7,338 nucleotides of DNA from contig CAJULV010000099.1 of NCBI GenBank assembly GCA_910587555.1, positions 1 through 7,338 on the forward strand, given 5' to 3'. Position numbers and translations under genes: made by a program. Below the pieces are notes generated by a model that had not been told where the DNA came from, made no database searches, and was given only the letters and a program-made list of their open reading frames with translations. The first letter of the stretch is position 1; every line of letters starts with the position of its first letter. The stretch is from an uncultured Acetatifactor sp. (GTDB lineage: Bacteria; Bacillota; Clostridia; Lachnospirales; Lachnospiraceae). Positions 1 through 6,538 of the stretch are shown one piece after another.

Positions 1-10
1 CACCAGATGC

Positions 11-39
11 TTGTTAAGTACAGATATTTTTGATAAAAT
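11..39 (+). promoter_or_regulatory. Predicted sigma-A promoter with extended -10, upstream of the DUF1266 gene
   Basis: A -35 element TTGTTA (11-16) is followed after exactly 17 bases by a -10 element TAAAAT (34-39). TG at 31-32, one base before the -10 element, makes it an extended -10. The surrounding 1-60 stretch is A/T-rich, unlike the genes around it. Transcription would start near 45-47, giving a leader of about 55 bases before the ATG at 102. This is the only convincing promoter in the window, so it may serve the DUF1266, small ORF and DUF1015 genes and possibly glgB. It is a motif match only; the start site is inferred. Confidence 0.65.
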
Positions 40-101
40 GTATAGATAAGGAAAATAAATAAGACTGCTTCCGGAGACGGGAGGGAACAGGAGATACAGA
101 G

Positions 102-956
102 ATGGGGATTTTGGGGCGTTTTAAGAAAGAGGAGAAACCGGGGGAAGGCAGACCGGATGTTCTTTCCGTTTCGGAGCTGAAGGATTTTCACCCCTATGAA
201 ACCGGGCTGGCGCAGACTGTTGAGGAGTTGTCCGCAGAATTTCACCAGAAGGGTTGCCCTGCTCCCAGGCCCTGTGAACGGGATCAGTTCATTGCTTTGC
301 TTGCAGGTGTTTCTGCCCTGCGCAGGACGCCCGGTATTCCCGGTCCCACAGAGGATTGCCCGGATTATTTTACAACCCTGCCCAGATGCGCTTCCCCGGA
401 AGCAGAGGCAGAGTGCCGGACACATCTGGAAAAGGTGTTCGGTATCACGAATAGGCAGTCTCTGCTGGAATTTTGCAGGAAAGAAATCTGCTGTCACAGC
501 CAGTATCTGGATTTTACAGGGTTCTGGGAGAACCATCCTCCTTTTGATATGGATCAGCTGAATAAGGATGCGGCGGATTTTTTTCAGGCGGCCAGGAATT
601 TCTCCGCCCAGTTCTATCCCATTGTGGGGCACAGAGGCTATCTGGCCTGGGATATCTGTGAGTGCGTGGGACATCTGCGGACAGGATATGCCTGCGGGAT
701 ATTGAACAGGGAAGAGTTGGACGAGATGGCGGAGCACTGGATTGCCCAGGCACAGGTTTTCGAAAACTGGGCGGATTTTGCCGTCAGTCTGATCTGCGGG
801 GAGCTGTACTGGGATTTCCGGCACGGCGCGAAATTACCGGAGCTGAATCAGGGACTGGAATTGTGGACGCGGCTTGTCCGGATTCTGATGGAAGAGGGCA
901 CTGCCTGGGGCAGCGGTATGTGGTATAAACCGCTAGACGCGAAGCAGCAGAGATAG
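102..956 (+). CDS. DUF1266 domain-containing protein
   Basis: This 284-residue protein has no assigned biochemical role. The C-terminal half carries the signature of the DUF1266 family: an AWDICECVGHLRTGYACG segment (182-199), then a predicted helix with LNREELDEMAEHW (201-213), and a conserved block ending in GELYWDF (233-239). In the family this region is a helical domain with an Ala-Trp-Asp start and invariant Gly/Tyr and Trp positions. The first ~25 residues are polar and probably disordered. Eight cysteines lie between residues 52 and 131 but form no recognisable zinc motif. There is no signal peptide or membrane segment, so it is probably cytoplasmic. The start is supported by AGGAGA at 89-94, seven bases upstream of the ATG. 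The gene sits first behind the predicted promoter at 11-39 and is followed after 9 bases by a 39-codon ORF. Family assignment is fairly firm; function is unknown. Confidence 0.85.
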   Translation: MGILGRFKKEEKPGEGRPDVLSVSELKDFHPYETGLAQTVEELSAEFHQKGCPAPRPCERDQFIALLAGVSALRRTPGIPGPTEDCPDYFTTLPRCASPEAEAECRTHLEKVFGITNRQSLLEFCRKEICCHSQYLDFTGFWENHPPFDMDQLNKDAADFFQAARNFSAQFYPIVGHRGYLAWDICECVGHLRTGYACGILNREELDEMAEHWIAQAQVFENWADFAVSLICGELYWDFRHGAKLPELNQGLELWTRLVRILMEEGTAWGSGMWYKPLDAKQQR

Positions 957-960
957 GAGG
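955..960 (+). promoter_or_regulatory. Consensus ribosome binding site of the 39-codon ORF
   Basis: AGGAGG overlaps the last two bases of the DUF1266 stop codon (TAG, 954-956) and lies five bases before the ATG at 966. A consensus Shine-Dalgarno at short but workable spacing is the main reason for calling the tiny ORF downstream, and it suggests translational coupling to the DUF1266 gene. Confidence 0.7.
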
Positions 961-965
961 CTTGT

Positions 966-1085
966 ATGGTGGATTTTATTGTGAATGGAATTGCAGAAAT
1001 TGCGGATTTTTTCATCACTTTCTGGATAGACAATGTGATTCATAAGTTTGGCAAAAAAAGAAATGATATCCGCGCATCATTGTGA
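966..1085 (+). CDS. Small amphipathic or membrane-associated protein, 39 aa
   Basis: An ATG with a perfect AGGAGG opens a 39-codon frame ending in TGA at 1083-1085. The product has a hydrophobic N-terminal two-thirds (MVDFIVNGIAEIADFFITFW, residues 1-20), with acidic residues spaced so that one helix face stays apolar, and a basic end containing GKKR (29-32). This is the pattern of a short membrane-surface or single-pass helix with a positive cytoplasmic tail. It starts 9 bases after the DUF1266 stop and ends 47 bases before the DUF1015 gene, so it probably belongs to the same transcript. I do not recognise a named family. Alternatives are a small protein partner of the DUF1266 protein, or a chance ORF. 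The strong ribosome binding site and protein-like composition favour a real gene. Confidence 0.6.
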   Translation: MVDFIVNGIAEIADFFITFWIDNVIHKFGKKRNDIRASL

Positions 1086-1132
1086 ACACTTTTCCAAAAA
1101 GGAAAATCGGATAAGAAAAGAGGAACGAAAAG

Positions 1133-2422
1133 ATGGCAAATATCAGACCGTTTTCCGCTTACCGTCCTGCGCCGGGACTGGAAAGCAAAATTGCTGCCCT
1201 GCCCTATGACGTATATAACCGAGAGGAAGCCACGGAGGAGGCCAAACGGAATCCGGATTCTTTTCTGGCGATAGACCGCGCAGAGACAGGGTTCGGCCCG
1301 GAGGTGGACACTTATGCGGAGGAGGTGTACAGGCGGGCAGCCTCTCTGCTGCAGCAGTGGATCAGCCAGGGCCGCTTTGTAAAAGAGGGACAGCCCTGCT
1401 ATTATCTGTATGAACTGACCATGAACGGCAGGAGCCAGACCGGTATTGTGGCATGCGCCTCCATAGATGATTACAGGGACAATGTTATCAAAAAGCATGA
1501 AAATACCCGGGCGGACAAAGAACAGGACAGAATCCGCCATGTGGATGTGTGCAATATGCAGACAGGCCCTATTTTCCTGGCGTACCGGGCAGATCCTGTG
1601 CTTCGTGACGTGATCCGTGCAGTGAAGGAAGAGTCCCCGGCCTGTGCTTTTGTGTCGGAGGACGGTGTGGGCCACAAGGTGTGGGTCATAAGGGAGGAGG
1701 AAAGTGCCTTTTCTATGATTCGGCGGCAGTTTCAGCAGATGGATTCGATTTATATTGCAGACGGCCATCACCGCTGTGCTTCTGCAGTAAAGGTTGGTCT
1801 GATGCGCCGGGCAGCCAATCCGGATTACACCGGGGAGGAAGAATTCAATTATTTTCTGTCGGTACTGTTTCCGGATGAAGAGCTGCATATCATGGATTAC
1901 AACCGCGTAGTAAAAGACCTGAAGGGTTACAATAAAGAGACCTTTTTGGAGAAGATTTCCCAGGGGTTCCTGGTGGTGAAAGCTCCGGAAGCGCCTTACC
2001 GCCCTGAAGGAAAGGGGCAGTTCGGCATGTTTCTGGACGGGGAATGGTATCGGCTGACAGCCAGGCCCTCCATATTGTCCGGGGATGCCGTGGATGGACT
2101 GGATGTTTCCCTGCTGCAGAATCATCTCCTGGGTCCCATCCTGGGCATAGAAGATCCAAAGACAGATAAGCGCATTGATTTTGTGGGGGGCATCCGGGGA
2201 CTGGAGGAACTGGAGCGCAGAGTCCGGAGGGAACAGGGCGCCTATATGGGGGAAGAGGCCCACACCCGGGAGGGGAAGGGATTGGCTGTGGCATTTTCCC
2301 TGTATCCCACCTCCATGGAGGAACTTTTCGCCGTAGCGGACGCAGGAAGGCTGATGCCGCCCAAATCCACCTGGTTTGAACCCAAGCTGCGCAGCGGCCT
2401 GTTTCTGCACGCCCTGGACTGA
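1133..2422 (+). CDS. DUF1015 family protein
   Basis: This 429-residue protein is a full-length DUF1015 member of unproven biochemical function. Family hallmarks are visible from end to end: RPF (5-7), ALPYDVYNREEA (22-33), a KHENTR segment (121-126), the strongly conserved IADGHHRCASA (208-218), and the C-terminal MPPKSTWFEPKLRSGLF (408-424). The C-terminus ends where family members normally do. No signal peptide or membrane segment is seen, so it should be cytoplasmic. The ATG has AGAGGAA about eight bases upstream. From memory, DUF1015 genes in Clostridia are often found beside serC and serA of serine biosynthesis, but neither is here. The ADGHHR motif recalls DGHHR-type motifs of ParB/sulfiredoxin-like serine kinases; that link is speculation. 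It lies 47 bases after the small ORF and 163 bases before glgB. Confidence 0.93.
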   Translation: MANIRPFSAYRPAPGLESKIAALPYDVYNREEATEEAKRNPDSFLAIDRAETGFGPEVDTYAEEVYRRAASLLQQWISQGRFVKEGQPCYYLYELTMNGRSQTGIVACASIDDYRDNVIKKHENTRADKEQDRIRHVDVCNMQTGPIFLAYRADPVLRDVIRAVKEESPACAFVSEDGVGHKVWVIREEESAFSMIRRQFQQMDSIYIADGHHRCASAVKVGLMRRAANPDYTGEEEFNYFLSVLFPDEELHIMDYNRVVKDLKGYNKETFLEKISQGFLVVKAPEAPYRPEGKGQFGMFLDGEWYRLTARPSILSGDAVDGLDVSLLQNHLLGPILGIEDPKTDKRIDFVGGIRGLEELERRVRREQGAYMGEEAHTREGKGLAVAFSLYPTSMEELFAVADAGRLMPPKSTWFEPKLRSGLFLHALD

Positions 2423-2585
2423 AAGGCCCATGGCGGTATTTTTCTGAAAGAACCGGGGGCTCCAGGAAGGTTCCGGAAGGAGCGGACCGGTACAGGGAAG
2501 AGGAAGAAGCAGAGGCCGGATCTTCGAAGGCAAAGAAACAGATACATGCACATGAAATACTAACAGGAAGGAAAGGACAAAAAGC
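2423..2585 (+). other. Purine-rich spacer between the DUF1015 gene and glgB
   Basis: The spacer is strongly purine-biased on the plus strand from about 2465 to 2580. No convincing promoter or rho-independent terminator is visible; the best hairpin (2469-2475 with 2483-2488) is short, bulged and lacks a following T-run. Two frames are open for most of its length. One is the DUF1015 frame past its TGA (46 codons to TAA at 2561). The other is the -1 frame, rich in Glu/Lys/Ala, which ends in a TGA overlapping the glgB start codon (2587-2589). Neither has its own start codon early in the spacer. Low T content alone may explain the lack of stops. The glgB ribosome binding site (AGGAAGGAAAGG, 2565-2576) closes the spacer. 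Confidence 0.5.
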
Positions 2586-5249
2586 ATGAACAAAAAACTG
2601 TATGGACTGATGAACTGGGCGGGAATCGAGGAGATTGTCTATTCGGAATCCGATAATCCCCACGAGTTGCTTGGCCCCCACAAATCCGGGCGGCAGACAG
2701 TGGTGCAGGCCTATTTCCCCGGGGCGGAGGCTGCCTCCATCGTATTTGAGAAGGACGGTGAGACCGTGGAGATGGAACTGGCAGATGAGGAGGGATTCTT
2801 TGCGGCTTTTGTGTCCGGCAGGGAAAACGCCCTTCCCGCCTACCATTACCTGGTCCGGGGAAAAGACGGAAATGAGTATGTGAGAGGGGAAGCCTACCGC
2901 TTTGCCCCCCAGATTACCCAGAAAGACACGGAGAAATTCAAAAACGGAATCCACTATACCGTGTATGAGAAACTGGGTGCGCATCCCATGGTAATCGACG
3001 GGATTTCGGGGACCTATTTTGCGGTGTGGGCGCCCAATGTGCTGCGGGCCAGTGTGGTGGGAGATTTCAACAACTGGGACGGAAGAGTCCATCAGATGCG
3101 GCGGCTCTGGGATTCCGGCATCTTTGAACTGTTCCTTCCGGACGCAAAACCTGGGGATAACTACAAATTTGAACTGAAATTGAAGGGCGGGCTGACCTAT
3201 CTGAAGGCGGACCCTTACGGAAATGCCGCCCAGAAGCGCCCGGAGACTGCGTCTGTGGTTGCGGACCTGAATTCCTTCCGATGGGAAGACGAAAAATTCC
3301 TCAAGGGACGGGAGGCTTTCCAGACAGGAAATGTGCCTGTGAGCATATACGAACTCTATCTTGGCTCCGTTGTACGGGAGGACAAGGAAGTTTATCCCAA
3401 TTACCGTGAAATTGCAGCGCGGCTGATTCCCTATATCAAGGAAATGGGATATACCCATGTGGAATTGATGCCCGTGATGGAGCATCCCCTGGACGGGTCC
3501 TGGGGCTACCAGGTAATCGGCTATTATGCCCCTACCGCCAGGTACGGTACCCCGGAAGATTTTATGTATTTTGTGAATGAGCTTCACAAGGCGGGAATCG
3601 GCGTGATTCTTGACTGGGTTCCGGCCCACTTCCCCAGGGATACCTATGGATTGTCCAATTTTGACGGCACCTGCCTCTATGAGCATCTGGACCCCAGACA
3701 GGGCAGCCATCCCCATTGGGGCACGTTGATCTACAATTACGGCAGACCCCAGGTGTCCAATTATCTCATTGCCAATGCCCTGTTCTGGGTGGAGAAATTC
3801 CACGCGGACGGCATCCGTATGGACGCTGTGGCCAGTATGCTTTATCTGGATTACGGCAAAAAGGACGGGGAATGGGTTGCCAATATGTACGGCGGAAAGG
3901 AGAACCTGGAGGCCATTGAACTGATCAAACACCTGAATTCCATTATGAAGAAACGCAATCCGGGCGTGCTGACCATCGCAGAGGAGAGTACGGCCTTCCC
4001 GAAGATTACGGGAGAACTGGATGACGACGGGCTGGGCTTTGACCTGAAATGGAATATGGGCTTTATGAACGATTATCTGGATTATATTAAATTTGACCCT
4101 TATTTCAGGAGCCACCGCCACGGGGAACTGACCTTCAGCATGGTTTATGCCTACAGCGAGAAGTTTATACTGGTCTTTTCCCACGACGAAGTGGTCCATG
4201 GCAAGGCTTCCCTGATCGGGAAAATGCCCGGGGACAGGGCGCAGAAATTTGCCAATTTAAGGCTGACCTTTGCATACATGATGACCCATCCGGGGAAGAA
4301 GCTCCTGTTCATGGGCCAGGATCTGGGAGAGTTTGACGAGTGGAACGAGGACCGGAGCGTGGAATGGAATCTGGCGGAAGTGCCGGAGCATAAGGGAATC
4401 TCTGTTCTGGTGAAGGAGCTGAATCACCTTTACCGCACGCTGCCTGCGCTGTATGAGCGGGATGATGCGCCGGAAGGCTTTGAGTGGGTGAATCATATCT
4501 CCGCCCAGGACTGCTACCTGACCTATCTGCGGAAAGGGGAGAAGACAGAGGAAACCCTTCTGGTGGTGGCGAATTTCGCCGGCGTGGAGCGGGAGATTAC
4601 CACAGGAACGCCCTACGCGGGAAAATACAAGGAAATTTTCAATTCCGACAGCGAAAAGTACGGCGGCACAGGCATTGTGAATAACCGCCTGAAACGGGCA
4701 AAAGCCGTGGAGTGGGATGACAGACCTTATTCCGTCACCGTGAAGATGGCGCCCCTTTCCTTGAGCATCCTGAAATATATTCCTTATACGGAGGAAGAAA
4801 TGGCCAAGGAGAAAGAGGCCCAGGCTGCGGAGGAAAAGGCGAAAAAGGCGCTGAAGGATGCCGGAAAGAAAGGAAAGGCCGCGGCTTCTGCAAAAGCTTC
4901 TGAATCTGCAGAGGAGACAGAAACTGCCGCTGCAGATAAAGCGGCGAAGGGCAGCCCTTCCGAACAGGCAGCTGCAAAAGAATCCGGAGAACCTGAAGCA
5001 TCTGCGGAAAAGAAAACAGGAAAAACCGCAAAAACGCCGGAACACAGTGTACATCGGACCACTGCGGTCAATGTGGTAAAGGAAGCAGTCCCGGAGACAA
5101 AAAAAGCCGCAAAAACGTCAGGGAAGAAGGCAGCGGCAAAAAAAGAGGGGAAAGAACCCCAAAAGACCTCTGAAAAACCGGTACGGAAATCTGCTAAAAA
5201 GGCAGACGGTAAGTCGGTAAAGAAAGCTGCCGAAACAGAAAGTGCATAG
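2586..5249 (+). CDS. glgB: 1,4-alpha-glucan (glycogen) branching enzyme
   Basis: GlgB cuts an alpha-1,4 glucan chain and rejoins it as an alpha-1,6 branch during glycogen synthesis in the cytoplasm. The 887-residue product has an N-terminal CBM48-like module (about 15-110), a second CBM48 (about 140-225, with WAPN and VVGDFNNWDG), a GH13 barrel (about 250-600) and the usual beta-sheet C-domain (about 610-732). All four GH13 regions are intact: DWVPAHF (343-349), GIRMDAV (409-415, nucleophile Asp413), AEEST (465-469, acid/base Glu466) and HDE (533-535, Asp534). These sit at a constant +8 offset from E. coli Asp335, Asp405, Glu458 and Asp526, so the enzyme should be active. The E. coli protein is 728 residues. 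Here the C-domain is followed by about 150 low-complexity residues rich in Lys, Ala and Glu. The ATG has AGGAAGGAAAGG upstream. No other glg gene is present. Confidence 0.97.
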   Translation: MNKKLYGLMNWAGIEEIVYSESDNPHELLGPHKSGRQTVVQAYFPGAEAASIVFEKDGETVEMELADEEGFFAAFVSGRENALPAYHYLVRGKDGNEYVRGEAYRFAPQITQKDTEKFKNGIHYTVYEKLGAHPMVIDGISGTYFAVWAPNVLRASVVGDFNNWDGRVHQMRRLWDSGIFELFLPDAKPGDNYKFELKLKGGLTYLKADPYGNAAQKRPETASVVADLNSFRWEDEKFLKGREAFQTGNVPVSIYELYLGSVVREDKEVYPNYREIAARLIPYIKEMGYTHVELMPVMEHPLDGSWGYQVIGYYAPTARYGTPEDFMYFVNELHKAGIGVILDWVPAHFPRDTYGLSNFDGTCLYEHLDPRQGSHPHWGTLIYNYGRPQVSNYLIANALFWVEKFHADGIRMDAVASMLYLDYGKKDGEWVANMYGGKENLEAIELIKHLNSIMKKRNPGVLTIAEESTAFPKITGELDDDGLGFDLKWNMGFMNDYLDYIKFDPYFRSHRHGELTFSMVYAYSEKFILVFSHDEVVHGKASLIGKMPGDRAQKFANLRLTFAYMMTHPGKKLLFMGQDLGEFDEWNEDRSVEWNLAEVPEHKGISVLVKELNHLYRTLPALYERDDAPEGFEWVNHISAQDCYLTYLRKGEKTEETLLVVANFAGVEREITTGTPYAGKYKEIFNSDSEKYGGTGIVNNRLKRAKAVEWDDRPYSVTVKMAPLSLSILKYIPYTEEEMAKEKEAQAAEEKAKKALKDAGKKGKAAASAKASESAEETETAAADKAAKGSPSEQAAAKESGEPEASAEKKTGKTAKTPEHSVHRTTAVNVVKEAVPETKKAAKTSGKKAAAKKEGKEPQKTSEKPVRKSAKKADGKSVKKAAETESA
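4791..5246 (+). other. Low-complexity Lys/Ala/Glu-rich tail of GlgB
   Basis: Residues about 736-887 of GlgB follow the last beta strand (SLSILKYIPY, 725-734). They first form a likely charged helix (EEEMAKEKEAQAAEEKAKKA, 736-755) and then a disordered stretch dominated by Lys, Ala, Glu, Ser and Thr, with histone-H1-like patches such as KKAAAKK (847-853) and VKKAAE (878-883). The DNA is T-poor and contains small repeats, for example an 11-base CCGCAAAAACG at 5026-5036 and again at 5107-5117. The first half is mixed in charge and the end is clearly basic. Such tails are not part of the GH13 fold. Possible roles are binding to a polyanion, to a protein partner or to the glycogen particle; none can be read from the sequence. 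Confidence 0.85.
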
Positions 5250-5481
5250 AAGGCGGAGGGAAAAACTGACAAAGCTTCTGCCGGAAACGACGCCGGAAGC
5301 GGCTGCCATGAGAAACCGGATGAAAAGACCGCCGAAACGACAATGCAGCAGCTTCTTCCGCGCGGAAAAAAGCCGGTTTCCGGAAGGATAACGGAGCAGC
5401 ATAGGGATTGCAGAGAACCGGAGAACAGATATCCTGTAAAAACAGAAGTCACCGGAGAACATTCAGGAAGGACAGGTAAAC
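5250..5481 (+). pseudogene. Apparent decayed continuation of the GlgB tail (232-base spacer before mscS)
   Basis: The glgB frame stays open for 90 codons beyond the TAG at 5247-5249, up to TAA at 5520-5522 inside mscS. The first ~30 codons keep the tail's style (KAEGKTDKASAGNDAGSG, 5250-5303; then EKPDEKTAET to about 5339). After that the glgB frame becomes ordinary, while the -1 frame takes over an Ala/Ser/Lys-rich sequence (NAAASSARKKAGFRKDNGAA) ending at TAG 5402-5404. The simplest reading is a once longer tail cut by a nonsense change plus a small indel near 5339. Alternatives are amber readthrough, a sequencing error, or chance openness of T-poor DNA. No clear promoter or terminator is visible. 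The mscS ribosome binding site lies at the 3' end. Confidence 0.45.
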
Positions 5482-6378
5482 GTGATAATCTATGGACTGA
5501 CAGCGGGAGGCGCCGCCGATAATGTGATCGAGGGAATTGAGGAGAAAATACACCCGGATGTGATACGGGAATTTATGAACCGGCTGCCGGAGAAGGCTTT
5601 CAACTTCGGACTGCGGGTTCTCCTGGCGGTGGTATTTTTCCTGATCGGCGTCAATTTGATTAAGTTTATACGAAGAATTATCAAGAAATCCATGAAACGC
5701 GCCAATGCCGAACTGGGAGTGATCCAGTTTGTGGATTCTTTTACCAAGGCAACGCTGTATGTGCTGCTTGTGACCTTTCTTGCCTCTTCCTTCGGACTGG
5801 ACGCGGCAAGCGTGGTGGCCGTGCTGGGTTCTGCCGGCGTGGCCATCGGTCTGGCGGTCCAGGGCAGCCTCTCCAACCTGGCGGGAGGGGTGTTGATTCT
5901 GGCCCTGAAACCCTTCAAGGTGGGAGATTATATCCGGGAAGGCTATTCCGAGAAGGAGGGCACCGTCACGGAGATTCAGATTTTCTATACAAAGCTGCTG
6001 ACGCCGGACAACCAGACAGTGATTCTGCCCAACGGCAACCTGGCCAACAACAGCCTGGTCAACGTCACCACCCAGGAAGCCAGGCGCATGGATATATCCG
6101 TGGGAATCTCCTATCAGGCCGACCTAAAGAAGGCGAAAGAGGTTCTGCTGCAGCTCCTGGCCCAGGACGAGGCTGTGCTGAAAGACCGGGATATGCTTGT
6201 ATATGTGGATTCCCTGGCGGACTCCTGCGTAAAACTGGGGGTGCGGTGCTGGTTTAAACAGGAGGATTTCTGGAAGGGAAAATGGCGGATTACCGAGAAT
6301 TGCAAGCTCTGCCTGGATGAGAACGGTATTGAGATTGCTTATAATCAATTGGACGTACATTTGGACACCAGGAGTTAA
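5482..6378 (+). CDS. mscS: Small-conductance mechanosensitive channel, MscS family
   Basis: MscS channels open when membrane tension rises and release solutes during hypo-osmotic shock. At 298 residues this is close to E. coli MscS (286). It has three membrane segments at about 41-65, 89-113 and 115-136. TM3 carries the family core GLAVQGSLSNLAGGV (123-137), followed by KPFKVGDYI (143-151), the beta domain with LPNG (182-185) and a C-terminal alpha-beta domain ending in YNQLDVHL (287-294). By alignment the pore constriction is Val120 and Leu124 (Leu105 and Leu109 in E. coli), and the hinge glycines are Gly128 and Gly136. Four cysteines (249, 256, 274, 277) lie in the cytoplasmic cage, two of them as CxxC. 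The GTG start is supported by AGGAAGGAC at 5465-5473 and by a natural N-terminal length; the next in-frame ATG (codon 32) would also leave TM1 intact. The gene follows glgB by 232 bases and probably depends on it or on an unseen promoter. Confidence 0.95.
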   Translation: MIIYGLTAGGAADNVIEGIEEKIHPDVIREFMNRLPEKAFNFGLRVLLAVVFFLIGVNLIKFIRRIIKKSMKRANAELGVIQFVDSFTKATLYVLLVTFLASSFGLDAASVVAVLGSAGVAIGLAVQGSLSNLAGGVLILALKPFKVGDYIREGYSEKEGTVTEIQIFYTKLLTPDNQTVILPNGNLANNSLVNVTTQEARRMDISVGISYQADLKKAKEVLLQLLAQDEAVLKDRDMLVYVDSLADSCVKLGVRCWFKQEDFWKGKWRITENCKLCLDENGIEIAYNQLDVHLDTRS

Positions 6379-6538
6379 GAAGGCTCTGAACCGTTTTCCA
6401 GTGTTTTAATCCGTCGGGAATGCGAAAGCAGCGCATTTGGCAACAGTCCGACAGTGCTTTTGACAGGGGCGGCGGAAACAGGGCGCAAAAAATTGAGCGG
6501 AAAACAGGGTGTAAGCAGCACAGGAGGTAAAGCGGGAA
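6379..6538 (+). other. Spacer between mscS and the uncharacterised HTH-like gene
   Basis: I see no ORF with a plausible start here. A 6-bp hairpin (AATGCG 6419-6424 with CGCATT 6432-6437, seven-base loop) is present, but no T-run follows it, so it is not a typical terminator. A perfect TTGACA occurs at 6460-6465, but the expected -10 position is G/C-rich. A near-duplicate, GCGGAAACAGGG (6472-6483) and GCGGAAAACAGGG (6497-6509), lies just upstream of the next ribosome binding site. It could be a chance repeat or an operator-like element. Confidence 0.35.
6522..6527 (+). promoter_or_regulatory. Ribosome binding site that sets the GTG start at 6539
   Basis: A perfect AGGAGG lies 11 bases before the GTG at 6539. 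The spacing is longer than the usual 6-9 bases, but no other in-frame ATG, GTG or TTG lies closer, so this pairing is the best choice of start. Confidence 0.55.

Noticed and set aside
1090..1106. Small inverted repeat TTTTCC-AAAAA-GGAAAA before the DUF1015 gene
   Set aside because: The stem is only 6 bp and mostly A/T, with no T-run after it; too weak for a terminator or operator call.
1040..2593. 517-codon minus-strand frame opposite the DUF1015 gene
   Set aside because: It is fully antisense to a well-conserved protein and has no recognisable domain.
1890..4199. 769-codon open frame on the minus strand, antisense to the DUF1015 gene and glgB
   Set aside because: It lies opposite two clear protein families, has low-complexity His/Pro/Phe-rich shadow-like composition and no supporting motif. 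It follows from the codon bias of the real genes.
5020..5240. Short A-rich and CCGCAAAAACG repeats that might suggest a tandem or CRISPR-like array
   Set aside because: There is no regular spacing or constant repeat length; they are by-products of repeated Lys/Ala codons in the GlgB tail.
4784..5452. Minus-strand frame of 222 codons rich in Phe, Ser and Ala, resembling a membrane protein
   Set aside because: It is the complement of the Lys/Ala/Glu-rich GlgB tail: AAR, GAR and GCN codons read backwards give Phe, Ser and Ala.
6460..6465. Perfect TTGACA upstream of the last gene
   Set aside because: The sequence 17 bases downstream is G/C-rich and does not resemble a -10 element.
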